From: Physella acuta
Taxonomy: Eukaryota > Mollusca > Gastropoda > Physidae
Reading direction: 5' to 3'
DNA length: 64,000 nt
Assembly (NCBI RefSeq): GCF_028476545.1
Contig: NW_026731780.1
Coordinates: 248,001-312,000 of the forward strand
The notes under the pieces were generated by a model, which ran no database searches, was not told the origin of the DNA, and was given only the letters and a program-made list of their open reading frames with translations. Shown here piece after piece: positions 9,890 to 19,430 of the stretch. How positions within the stretch are numbered: position 1 is the first letter of the stretch; each line of letters begins with the position of its first letter. The position numbers and the translations under genes were made by a program.

Positions 9890-10761
9890 ATGGCCGGCAG
9901 TCCAAAAGCACCAATTTTAATTGTACCGGCAAATGAGGTTATGCCTGTGTGCAATATACGCACTGAAGTTTGGCATCTGCAAACTCAGCTAACATTTGCA
10001 AATGCCTTACACAACATTGCAGTTTAATTAATCCGGTACCTACAGGGTATTGATGGCAAAAGATGGTCATGTGGTGGTTGCAGGTAGCGCAGGTCTGCAA
10101 GAGACCAGTCATTTTTTGCACGCAGCCATCTATCGATCCAGAATAATTTACTGCTGGGCACATGATATGCCGCAAAAGCTTATTGCCCATGAAAGCGATG
10201 CTAGTGGTTGACTGGTGCAACTACATGAGAGAAGAATTTAGCAATTGGATGCAGCGGAACTGCAGAAACATGGGGGGGGGGGGGGGTGGGGTGGGGGTGG
10301 GGGGGGGAGAGAAGAGAGTTGGATGACCAGGGTGAGCTTATCATGGTAGAAATAGACGAATCCAAATATTTCCATTGGAAATACCACCGTGGACAATGGC
10401 GAGAAGGTCACTGGGTCTTTGGTGGTATCGAGAGGGAGAGTAGCAGGTGTTTTTTGACTGTGGTTCAGGACAGGTCAGCAGCCTTGCTCCAGGCTTGCAT
10501 TCTGCAGCATATCTTGCCTGGCACAGTATAATTTCGGATGGCTGGGCTGCATACGCTTATATTTTGCAGTTAGGACATGAAATTTTTGAGCATTCTGTCA
10601 TTGTCCATGAAGAAAATTTTATGGACCCAGAGGACTCAGAAATTCACACACAGAACACCGAGAACATGTGGATACGGGCCAAGCAGAAGTTAAAAAGGCA
10701 GTTTGAAACCAGTCGACCCTTATTTCCGGCGTATTTGCAGGAACTTTCATGTCAAAAGTAG
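9890..10761 (+). pseudogene. Merlin (IS1595/ISXO2-like) transposase, copy A
   Basis: The start at 9,890 reads MAGSPKAPILIVPANEV. After at least two frame changes the zinc-ribbon/HTH region follows (GIDGKRWSCGGC, SFFARSHLSI). The DDE domain lies at about 10,330-10,761 with VEIDESKYFHWKYHRGQWRE, GHWVFGGIE, SDGWAAYAYILQLGHEIFEH, HEENFMDPEDSEIHT and a TENMW block. The first D (VEID), second D (SDGW) and E (ENMW) are all visible, but the frame breaks near 10,525 and a G-rich run at about 10,272-10,310 has expanded. Compared with copy B the sequence is almost identical at a constant offset of 8,376 bp. It shares the same disabling changes, so it was duplicated when already dead. No terminal inverted repeats were found. 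Confidence 0.75.
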
Positions 10762-12000
10762 GATCAAAACATGTCTATAACGTTACATCGAATACAAAAA
10801 CCCAAGTAACTGTCAACATGCACTAGTGCTGTGGGCCAGTACACTCCACCCATGTTGATATATCCCTACCGGAAGAATTAGAGGAAGCAAATTTGCAGAT
10901 TTCGGACAATGGGTGGATATTCCACTCCTGGCTCAGGGACAGCTTCATCCTATCAGTACAAAATGTTAAAAAGCCAGTCCTGCTGGTAGATGGCCATACC
11001 AGCCATACATCGTTAGTAGAAACATCGGAGTTGTGTTTCGAAAATGGCATAATTTTGTATTGCCTGCTTGCGCATGTCAGCCACCTGATGCAGCCACTCG
11101 ATCAGGTATTTTTTGGAGCAGTAAAATCAGCGTGGTCTGATGCTTTACGAAAACACGGGATGGAAACTGGTGAGGAGGACAAACTAGAATCCTTTGCCCA
11201 AGTACTCAAACCAGTTTGGGATCTAACCGCCACCCCCGAAATTGCAGCTCAAAGTTTTCAGGCTGCAGGGATCTATCCTTTCTGAAAAATTAGGACCGAG
11301 CTTGGCATACAGTGCTACTCCAGCAGTTGATATGAGTGGAACAAAGAACACTGTCACAGAATCCACTCCTGAAGTCCATTTTGATGACGAAAGCCGATTT
11401 GCTGCCCATCAATCAACCTCCACTCAAATTCCAATTATTCAAGCAACCCCTAGTTCAAAAACCGGTCTTGAGTTTAATTCACAGCAGTTGAAAGCCCTCA
11501 GGGACTATTCCCTTTTCATTTCAGATGATTTTTCAAGAAAAAACCTTATGTCCTTTTTTTCAAGACTCCCAAACAACCTGACATCTGATTTCTTAGATCC
11601 TCGCGAGGAAAATGACAATAAAAAGTTTAAAGAGCTATCTCTCTCCCTTCTCAGTATATGTGAAGTCACAGCCAATGAGGAACAGGTACCCAAAACCTCA
11701 CTCAATGCAGACGATATTCTACAAATCCCTAATTTTGTCTCAAGTAAAGGAAAGGGCAAAGGCAAAAAAAAAGAACCTTGCCGACAATGCCAAATCTCGT
11801 TAGCGGTGATGAGTTCTAGAATGCTCTACAAAAGAAGATTATGGTGAAAGAACAGATTAAGAAAAGAAAAGTAGATAAACTACAGAGGGGTGCATATAGA
11901 TCCAGAAGATACAAGTGGTGAAGATGATGATCATCCCTTCAGGAATTTGATTGAGCAAGAAATGGTCTCTGATAATGATGCACAAGACCATGAAGCCTAG
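10755..12000 (+). pseudogene. pogo/Tigger-type transposase, C-terminal half (copy A)
   Basis: It begins abruptly where the Merlin frame ends, at KHVY followed by KTQVTV. It then reads SDNGWIFHSWLRDSFI, PVLLVDGHTSHTSLVE and HLMQPLDQVFFGAVKSAWSD up to AAGIYPF at 11,283. These are the second and third catalytic Asp blocks of the DDE_1 (pogo/CENP-B-like) superfamily. A frame change near 11,285 leads to the variable C-terminal extension (11,286-11,847), which has a basic KGKGKGKKKEPC stretch. An acidic tail near 11,910-11,999 ends in QDHEA. The N-terminal DNA-binding half and first catalytic Asp are missing. It is homologous to the fuller copy at 21,412-23,095 but clearly diverged. Confidence 0.75.
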
Positions 12001-12539
12001 GATTTATTGATGATGACCGATCTAGAAATTTTTAGATACAATGAGACGTTAAATGCTGATAAATTGGAAGAGTTCAATTTTGTGTGCATCATGTGTTGCC
12101 CCGATCGATAATGTTTGCATTGATTTTAAATAGATCTAGAGTCTATATAAAAAAGTGTATATATTGTAAATACATTGATGTATATAGTTATAGATCTTGT
12201 ATTTTCTTTATATTGCAATTTCTATCAACAGAACTGCAATTAATCATTATAAATATCTCAGTTATATATTTCTGCAGTTGTACCAGGGGGTTTCGACCAT
12301 GTACCGGGTTGTTTAAGGCGGTAGTTCAGTTTTTCCCAAGAGTACTCGACAAGAATAGCGTGAATTTATTAAAAACACATATCTCAAGAATATTTCGGCC
12401 ACTTTAAGGCATGGCGTCCATTTAGTCTAGTATTTCTCGCTACCTCGGAGGGCGTGGCTGGTTGCTAAAAATATGGCGTACGGACAGGAGGCATAACTTT
12501 TGACGATTTTTCGTCTTAGTTCCAGGGACTTTCTAAGAA
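12001..12539. other. no gene seen
   Basis: AT-rich, with TAGATCTAGA-type motifs near 12,020 and 12,130-12,200. A more GC-balanced patch at 12,410-12,500 (CGGAGGGCGTGGCTGG) precedes the Helitron fragment and could be its original 5' flank. Confidence 0.4.
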
Positions 12540-13740
12540 TTGCTTTTAAAAATGTTTACTCGCGAGATCAAGGCTAAACTTCGCGCTGTTCTAGACTTGG
12601 AGACGAAGGAGAATACAGTCGGTGACTTTAACGATCTGCTCGCTGTTCTCGAATGTACCAATAAAGAGTATACCGATGCAATAAGTACCACCCTCACTCA
12701 AGAAAAGGTTTTCCTAAAGCGTCTTCCTAAGGACTGTCGCATTAATGGATACAACAAGAAGATCCTTTCGCTTATGCGCTCCAATATGGATATCCAGTTC
12801 GTCACGAATCCTTATCAGTGTGTCTCATACTCGTCGACTATATCAACAAGTCACAACGTGGACTCTCCCGCCTTCTTCGCGAGCTTGTGGCTGACTTCAA
12901 AAGAGGCAACTTCACGCATAAGGAAAAGATAAAGAAGATTTCCAACGTTCTGTACAATTGCACTGAGATCTTGGCTCAAGAAGTCGGTTGGATTCGACTC
13001 CAACTTAAGATGGCATCAAGCAGCGTCGTAGTTGACTTCATCCCAACAGGACCTCGCAAGGATCGACACAAAATTCTCAAGCCCGATGCGGAGTTGAAAA
13101 AAATTCGAGACAGTCAAGACATCTATCTCAAAGGCCCAGTAGATCGCTATTCACTTCGTCCTGATGAGCTCGAAGACAAATGCCTCGCAGATTTCATCGT
13201 CGAGTACACGTATCAAGGCAAAGGCAACGAGAAGGATGCTGAGGATGATGAGCTTGCCAATGATGTTGAAGTTAAGGAGATGATCAACGATGAAGATGAG
13301 GGTGCGGCAAAGAAGCTCAAAGTGTTCCAGCTCAAAGACAATAGTGGATCTATCAAAGAGAAAAAGAGGCCGAAGGTAATTCGTTATTGCAGATTTTCTC
13401 GAGACAAGGATCCCGCCAATTACTCCCGAGAAATGGTCATGCTCTATTCGCCATGGCGTGATGAAGTCAAAGAAATCAAGGAGGGAAACTGTGAGGCAAT
13501 CTTCGTCGAGAAAAAAATTGTCATCGATGCCAACTACAAAAAGTACAACAAGGTCGGTGAAGACTTGAACCAGATTTACATCGACATTCAAGCGGAGCGC
13601 GATCAAGAAGAAAATGCGAATGCCGAAGAAACTATTCTCGATGAAAATGGCCAAGCGATCAAGCCTGATGTGAATTATTACGACTATGATGACGCAGTTA
13701 TTGCGTTTTTGTGGAAAAACTGGGCTTATGGCTGCTGACT
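12540..13740 (+). pseudogene. Helitron RepHel protein fragment (linker between Rep and helicase)
   Basis: Frame 1 (12,552-12,835) reads MFTREIKAKLRAVLDLE, KRLPKDCRINGYNKKIL and MDIQFVTNPYQCVSY. A 1-base shift near 12,830 moves the match to another frame: VDYINKSQRGLSRLLREL, ILAQEVGWIRLQLKMASSSV, VDFIPTGPRKDRHKILK, RYSLRPDELEDKCLADFIVE, then PKVIRYCRFSRDKDPANYSR and EMVMLYSPWRDEVKEI. These words, in this order, are typical of the stretch between the Rep nickase and the Pif1-like helicase of animal Helitrons. The Rep HUH motif and the helicase Walker motifs are not present. The fragment has noticeably higher GC and CpG content than the neighbouring relics, and only one clear frameshift in about 1.2 kb, so it looks younger. 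No Helitron ends were found. Confidence 0.8.
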
Positions 13741-13945
13741 TCATTTTGGTAAGTGCTAATGACTCAGTTGTTGTTGATAAGATTAGATTTGCAGTTATAC
13801 AGCTACTGAAAGATGTCAAGCTGTTAAGAAGGAGGACAGCTCAGAACTGGGAGCGCATCGTAGACATCCTGAATGCACCGTTTCCCTTTCAACCATTAGA
13901 AGAAGAGCTCTACAACACATGACTTATTGTTGAGTGAGAGGGTAA
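13741..13945 (+). other. short ORF of unknown origin after Helitron fragment
   Basis: An open frame (13,686-13,922) continues past the Helitron match with IRFAVIQLLKDVKLLRRR and AQNWERIVDILNAPFPFQPL. It looks protein-like, but I cannot assign it. A short GTAAGT...TTTGCAG stretch (13,751-13,792) could be a very small intron or chance. Confidence 0.25.
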
Positions 13946-14320
13946 TTGTTGGGAGTGAGTATTTTAGATGTTTCCACTTATGAGGTGAGTGAGCTCAATG
14001 TTGCCATGCTATGTGATGTGGATGCTAGTTTGTCAGATGTTCCAGGTAATTTTGTAGATACAACTGTTCTTGTCGATGTGGAGATGACTGAAGCTGACAC
14101 CAAGATGAGACAGGAGCTGGCTACTTTTTACGTGTCCCAAGTGTGAGGTTAGAAATAAGTCTATTCTAAGTTAAGAGCTGTTAGAAGAGAATGTAGAGCT
14201 TCAAAATCATGTAAAATTCAAGTTTTGCAGCAGTATTTGAGAAGGAGAGAGGCAGAGGTAAAGAAGTGGAAGGCAATTTGTGCATTACAGAAAGTGAAAT
14301 ATACCCATTTATGAAAATTT
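13946..14320 (+). pseudogene. probable N-terminal exon of the unclassified transposase family
   Basis: The open stretch 13,946-14,146 (SELNVAMLCDVDASLSD, VEMTEADTKMRQELATFY) runs into a block readable in another frame as TCPKCEVRNKSILS. This resembles KCPQCKIKTESLRS at about 15,580-15,620 in copy 3. A basic helical stretch (LQQYLRRREAEVKKWKAI) follows, as the coiled-coil-like part does in copy 3. I infer a third lineage of the same N-terminal CxxC exon. The rest of the gene is not found next to it. Confidence 0.35.
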
Positions 14321-14444
14321 TTTGCTATTTAATAAAAATTATTCTATTCCTATTTTGAAAATAACTCCGCCTGGATAAACAAGAAAAGTTCAAGTGAAAA
14401 ATAGGTAAGTTTTAACCTATTATATTATTATTAATACATTAAAG

Positions 14445-14815
14445 ATTGAAGCTGAAAAGTGAATAACTATGCAGAAGAACCTTTAAATTGTGTAAGTGAA
14501 TAATAAAATGTTTTTAAAAAAAAGTCAGCAATTTACTTAGATTAATTTTTTTTCCAAACTAAGTAAGGCAGCTTTTTTCAGCTGCCATCTTGTTTCCGTA
14601 ATAAAGAATATATAGTAAAATATACACTCGTTTCAAAAGCTCTGTGCTTTAACTAATAGTTGAAGATTGAAGCTGAAAAGCGAATAACTATACAGAAGAA
14701 CCTTTTAGTTGTGTAATTGAATAATAAAATGTTCAAAAAAAAAAAAAATGTCAGCAAGTGTTATTTGTTTTACCCAAGTAATTTTGCAGCTGCCATCCTT
14801 TTTTCCGTAATAGAT
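14445..14815 (+). repeat. tandem pair of about 155-bp repeats
   Basis: Units at 14,445-14,600 and 14,660-14,815 share ATTGAAGCTGAAAAG, GAATAACTAT, CAGAAGAACCTTT, GAATAATAAAATGTT and CAGCTGCCAT...TTTCCGTAATA. The surrounding DNA (14,321-15,130) is AT-rich and shows no gene. Confidence 0.65.
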
Positions 14816-15136
14816 CTAGAATTAGATATTAATTTTAAAAAATGTTAAAATTATGCTTGTTTAAATTTACTCAACTATCTAACCCTCAGTACAAGCTATT
14901 TTACTTTCAGCTGTTTGCCCACCTGGATGTTTTTGATGTTCAAGGAATAGATCTACAGATTAAAGCTAAAAACATTTTTTTTAAAAATATTTTAATTTAA
15001 ATTATTGAATTTAATCTTTTTAAAATAGCTATTTATTCCATTTTTTAAAGTTTAAGGTTTAATTCTCTTTGTTTATCATTGTGTAACAAATAACCACTTT
15101 TTAAAAATCTTACATAATGAACTGTGCAGGTAAAGT

Positions 15137-15275
15137 AACTCAAGCTTATTTTCAGTCATTTCTCTTTGAGACTTATTCTGAAGTGTCATCGCCACTTTTG
15201 AATGGTCACGACATTGTATATTGCCTCCACACTCTTTATAATAAAAATGTAGCTAAAACTGTCTCTCATTTAAAA
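15137..15275 (+). repeat. dispersed repeat, second copy of 5,806-5,945
   Basis: Same word order as at 5,806-5,945, and again upstream of the transposase family's N-terminal exon. It is probably the 5' untranslated region of that element. Confidence 0.6.
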
Positions 15276-15360
15276 AAAAAAAAAATTTAAATGTAACTTA
15301 CCAAAACCAACTAAAAAACAACGTCTCTGAGGCTAAAAGAAAAATTTCTTCTTTTTTAAG

Positions 15361-18015
15361 CAAAAATGTAACCTTTAATTGGGATCAAATAACTGAATAC
15401 TTAAGCCTTCCTTTTAAAGCTCAATAACAAGAACTAATGTTAATGGAAACTGTTACTAAATTACCTTCAACTTCACTTAACCATGGAAGAGGCATCTAAA
15501 TCAAGTACTGATTTATCTTTCACTAGTACAGATCTTAGTCAAAACTTAACTGCATTTTCATCACCAAAATTCATAAAATGCCCCCAATGTAAAATAAAAA
15601 CTGAAAGCTTAAGATCTGCAATCGAAAAGACTAAGGAACCAAAAAGAAAGATTAGCTATTTAAAGCCAATTAAAATTAGAAGTCTTCAACAAATTATTTG
15701 TCAAAAAAAAAAACAGCTTCAGTACAAACATGGAAAAATAAATGTTACTTACAGAAAATAAAATATGAAACACAGTTAAAAATTAAAACTCCAGATAGTA
15801 TAGCATTAGAGCTAAAAATATTAGTTTAACTAAATTAAAAGCAAATTAAACAGACAGAAGTTTATTGATAAGCAAAAAATTAAACAAAAAGATCAAGAAA
15901 TTAGAAAATTAAAGTCAGCTGTTAGAAAACATAAAAATAATTAATGAATTAGAAGTAGAAAACGATAATCTTAAATGTTTACTGTTAGAGGAAGAGGAGG
16001 ATAATGAAATTAAAACTAAAACTGGTAGGACCTATGACATTCCAACGAGAAAAGGCTTAGCAGGGCATAATATCTGCTATGTCTCAGTTAGGAGTGTAGG
16101 AGGCATTTTTAATCATTTATCTTCTATAGTCCATAAAAAGCGTCTCGAACGTGTGCCACACTTCACCCAGATAGCTAGGATGGCATATGAACCAGGAGTG
16201 CTGGCAATGGTTCAAGCAGGTAAAGCTATAGACAACTGTGAGGTTGCAACCATTGCATCTGATGCAACTACAGTTGTTGATAAGCATTTAGACACATTTT
16301 ACTTGTCCACATCTCCCCAGATGAACTACACCATCTCTACAGCCACTTGCAGGCGGCAGGACATATGACTATAGCTGGCATATTCTGACTGCTTTAAAGG
16401 AAGTGGCTAATGCTTACGCCGAGTACAAGCAGATGCCATCACTTGAGGTGATAAGCTCTCTGAAGGCAAAGTAAGTATGGGAGCTACTTAACTGACAGAG
16501 CACAAGTCAACAAGTATGTCCTCCAGATGCTGGAAGATGAGCTGAACGTGCAGTTACTCCAGCTGAACTGCAACATTCACCCTTTGGACACCATTGCAAC
16601 AAGTGCCTGCACCAGCCTCAGCAAGCTGGATAGAGAGTGGAACATCCAGGCAGCCAATGGAAAGGATGGTGCAGCCGTGTCTTTAATTTATGACTTATCT
16701 AAACTAAGGTTAGTATTATAATACATATTATGTAATACTTTATATGGATGTGTTTATCTTTATATACTAATATATACATGAAATACAATTTTTATTTCAG
16801 GTATAGTTATAAAGGAGTTCCAGCTGCATTCAAGTGCTTCTTGAAGCAGAATGAAGTGGCCCCTGGTACTTTACTGCGCTATGATGGAAATAGGCTTCAT
16901 GTCTTGTTCCACATGGCTGGGACAGCAACCAACCATGAAGTTCTGTTGAAGACATTTCTTGAACAGCAAAGATATTATTTCCTTAGACTTGAATTAAATA
17001 AATGGTTGTAATCCAGATTATATTAACATTTATTTCATTATGTTTAAATTTTATTGCAGTCTTTCAAACAACCCAGTTAGCCAGAACCTGATGAAAGGAT
17101 TCTCCAAATGAGAAGTTCTGGTCCAGCTGCAGGGATTAGGCTTGATTGGCAAGCTCATCACGGGTCCTTGGATGACTTTGGTGTACAAGAATGCCCAGGG
17201 GAGAAGTCACAAGGGAATGGTGAATATAATTTTTTCTTTTTATAATTAGAAGTTGCAAATTTCTTCTTTAACATTACTTGTGAATTTTGCAGAGTGTGCT
17301 GTTCCAGACAGCCCTAGAAAACATCAAGAAGATGAAGCTGAACCCCAGTAGCTGCTAGGATGTTTTTGGACAAAAGATTGTGGCTAATACGGTTCACCAG
17401 TCTCATTTGGTGGAGAGGGACAATAGGCTCCTGCTTGATGTTATGAAACGGTAGATGTCCCCCTACTTGAATGGTAACCCTTCCGATGAAATTTTAAAGT
17501 GTACTCTGTCAGCTCCTGCCCACAACATCCATGCTGAGAGGACGCTGGGATTGGTGGACTTCTTGATGCGCCGAGCTCCAAATGCCACTGTGGGTTTTCT
17601 GGATTCCAAGGTGAAGGCAAAGCTGAACTCAACCCTTCACTGGCTGGAAAGGAAGTCAGAAGCAGAGCAGCAGAGGCTGATCAGCTTTGCCACAACCAGA
17701 GGTGCTAAGGTCAGGAAAGCATGTAGCTTGTATGAGGAGATTGACAGTGACATCATCTGGCGACTGGCTGAGGCACTTAAGAAAAGGGAGAAAAAGGGCT
17801 GTTCCCTTCTGGACAAGGAAGTACTGAAGGTTTTTTTTATCATGATCAGTTTTCAGGATAGATGCCAGACAGAAGCCTTAGAGAGACGGGCCTTGGCTGG
17901 CAAGGACTGCCGTTACTTCAGAAGGGATTTGGATAGGCTACCATCAAGCAAGAACAAGCCTGACCGTTTCACCATTAGCTACTGGGGAGGAGATGAGGAC
18001 AGTTCAGAAGACTGA
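15361..18015 (+). pseudogene. unclassified DDE-type transposase, most complete copy (copy 3)
   Basis: The N-terminal exon (open 15,483-15,761) carries KCPQCK followed by a Lys-rich helical region. The next block (about 16,020-16,370) reads YDIPTRKGLAGHNI, AYEPGVLAMVQAGKAIDNCE and ASDATTVVDKHLDTFYLS (D at 16,261-16,263), then GGRTYDYSWHILTALKEV. LTDRAQVNKYVLQML gives the second D (16,494-16,496), and QLNCNIHPLDT gives C-x2-H (C 16,569-16,571, H 16,578-16,580). GT-AG introns separate DLSKLR, YSYKGVPAAFKC (16,801-16,971), NPVSQNLMKGFSK (17,060-17,219) and VLFQTALENIKK (17,293 on). The last open frame (17,455-18,015, 186 aa) has HNIHAERTLGLVDFLMRRAP (E 17,536-17,538) and ends DEDSSED. One intron donor is lost at 16,972, a TGA lies in FSK*EV, and a 4-base insertion precedes the second D. 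The D-D-CxxH-E layout resembles hAT/Kolobok/P-like transposases. I cannot name the superfamily. Confidence 0.7.
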
Positions 18016-18265
18016 GATTCCTGTACTTCAGTGGGTATATAAAAATCACAAATTTACCTCGTTATTTATTGGTCATGACAACTGGGTAAAATAGTAAATA
18101 GTCTATTAGATTTAGCGAGAATAACTAAAGTAAAGTACTGTAATACTCAATTTAAATAGGAATATGTGGAATGGGCTTGAGGGCTGTTTGCATAGGTCAT
18201 ATATTCTTTATTGTAATTATGTATTATGTATTATTAATATTTTGTTTTAATATGTTTTGTTTATC

Positions 18266-19118
18266 ATGGCCGGCAGTCCAAAAGCACCAATTTTAATTGT
18301 ACCGGCAAATGAGGTTATGCCTGTGTGCAATATACGCACTGAAGTTTGGCATCTGCAAACTCAGCTAACATTTGCAAATGCCTTACACAACATTGCAGTT
18401 TAATTAATCCGGTACCTACAGGGTATTGATGGCAAAAGATGGTCATGTGGTGGTTGCAGGCAGCGCAGGTCTGCAAGAGACCAGTCATTTTTTGCACGCA
18501 GCCATCTATCGATCCAGAATAATTTACTGCTGGGCACATGATATGCCGCAAAAGCTTATTGCCCATGAAAGCGATGCTAGTGGTTGACTGGTGCAACTAC
18601 ATGAGAGAAGAATTTAGCAATTGGATGCAGCGGAACTGCAGAAACATGGGAGGGGGTGGGGGGAGGAAAGAGAGTTGGATGACCAGGGTGAGTTTATCAT
18701 GGTAGAAATTGACACATCCAAATATTTCCATTGGAAATACCACCGTGGACAATGGCGAGAAGGTCACTGGGTCTTTGGTGGTATCGAGAGGGAGAGTAGC
18801 AGGTGTTATTTGACTGTGGTTCAGGACAAGTCAGCAGCCATGCTCCAGGCTTGCATTCAGCAGCATATCTTGCCTGGCACCCGTATAATTTCGGATGGCT
18901 GGGCTGCATACGCTTATATTTTGCAGTTAGGACATGAAATTTTTGAGCATTCTGTCATTGTCCATGAAGAAAATTTTGTGGACCCAGAGGACTCAGAAAT
19001 TCACACACAGAACATAGAGAACATGTGGATACGGGCCAAGCGGAAGTTAAAAAGGCAGTTTGAAACCAGTCGACCCTTATTTCCGTCGTATTTGCAGGAA
19101 CTTGCATGTCAAAAGTAG
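18266..19118 (+). pseudogene. Merlin (IS1595/ISXO2-like) transposase, copy B
   Basis: Near-identical to copy A (9,890-10,761). The catalytic domain is open from 18,621 to 19,118. It reads VEIDTSKYFHWKYHRGQWRE with the first D at 18,711-18,713, GHWVFGGIE, RIISDGWAAYAYILQLGHEI with the second D at 18,894-18,896, HEENFVDPEDSEIHTQNIEN with E at 19,017-19,019, and ends SRPLFPSYLQELACQK. The complete DDE triad of the IS1595/Merlin family is therefore present, but the N-terminal zinc-ribbon part (18,266-18,620) is out of frame in the same way as copy A. The 3' end of the Merlin frame is cut off where pogo sequence begins, so it lacks the usual C-terminal tail. Confidence 0.8.
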
Positions 19119-19430
19119 AAGAGTTGTTACCCAAAAAGGATCAAAACATGTCTATATATATATCCCTAGCGGAATCTACTGGAAGAATTACCGGAAGCAA
19201 ATTTGCAGATTTGGGACAATGGGTGGTTAAATGCGGGGATATTCCACTCCTGGCTCAGGGACAGCTTCATCCCATCAGTACAATATGTTAAAAAGCCAGT
19301 CTTCCTGCTGGCAGATGGCCATACCAGCCATACATCGTTAGTTGAAACATCGGAGTTGTGTTCCAAAAATGGCATAATTTTGTATTGCCTGCTTGTACAT
19401 GCTAGCCACCTGATTCAGCCACTCGATCAT
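19105..19430 (+). pseudogene. pogo/Tigger-type transposase fragment (copy B)
   Basis: It starts within KSRRVVTQKGSKHVY (another frame across the Merlin stop) and jumps over a small deletion to GNLQIW/DNGW and HSWLRDSFIPSV. It continues PVFLLADGHTSHTSLVE, with Ala-Asp in place of the Val-Asp seen elsewhere and one extra codon, and ends at ASHLIQPLDH. Homology to copy A stops at about 19,428, so the rest of the pogo gene is missing here. It shares with copy A the direct Merlin-to-pogo junction. Confidence 0.7.

Noticed and set aside
13151-13819. 222-residue minus-strand ORF
   Set aside because: It is the shadow of the Helitron frame on the other strand. The plus-strand reading has recognisable motifs and this one has none.
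18621-19118. Bacterial contamination suggested by an ISXO2/IS1595 transposase domain
   Set aside because: The domain is also the catalytic core of eukaryotic Merlin transposons. The copy is embedded with pogo and intron-bearing relics and is duplicated locally.
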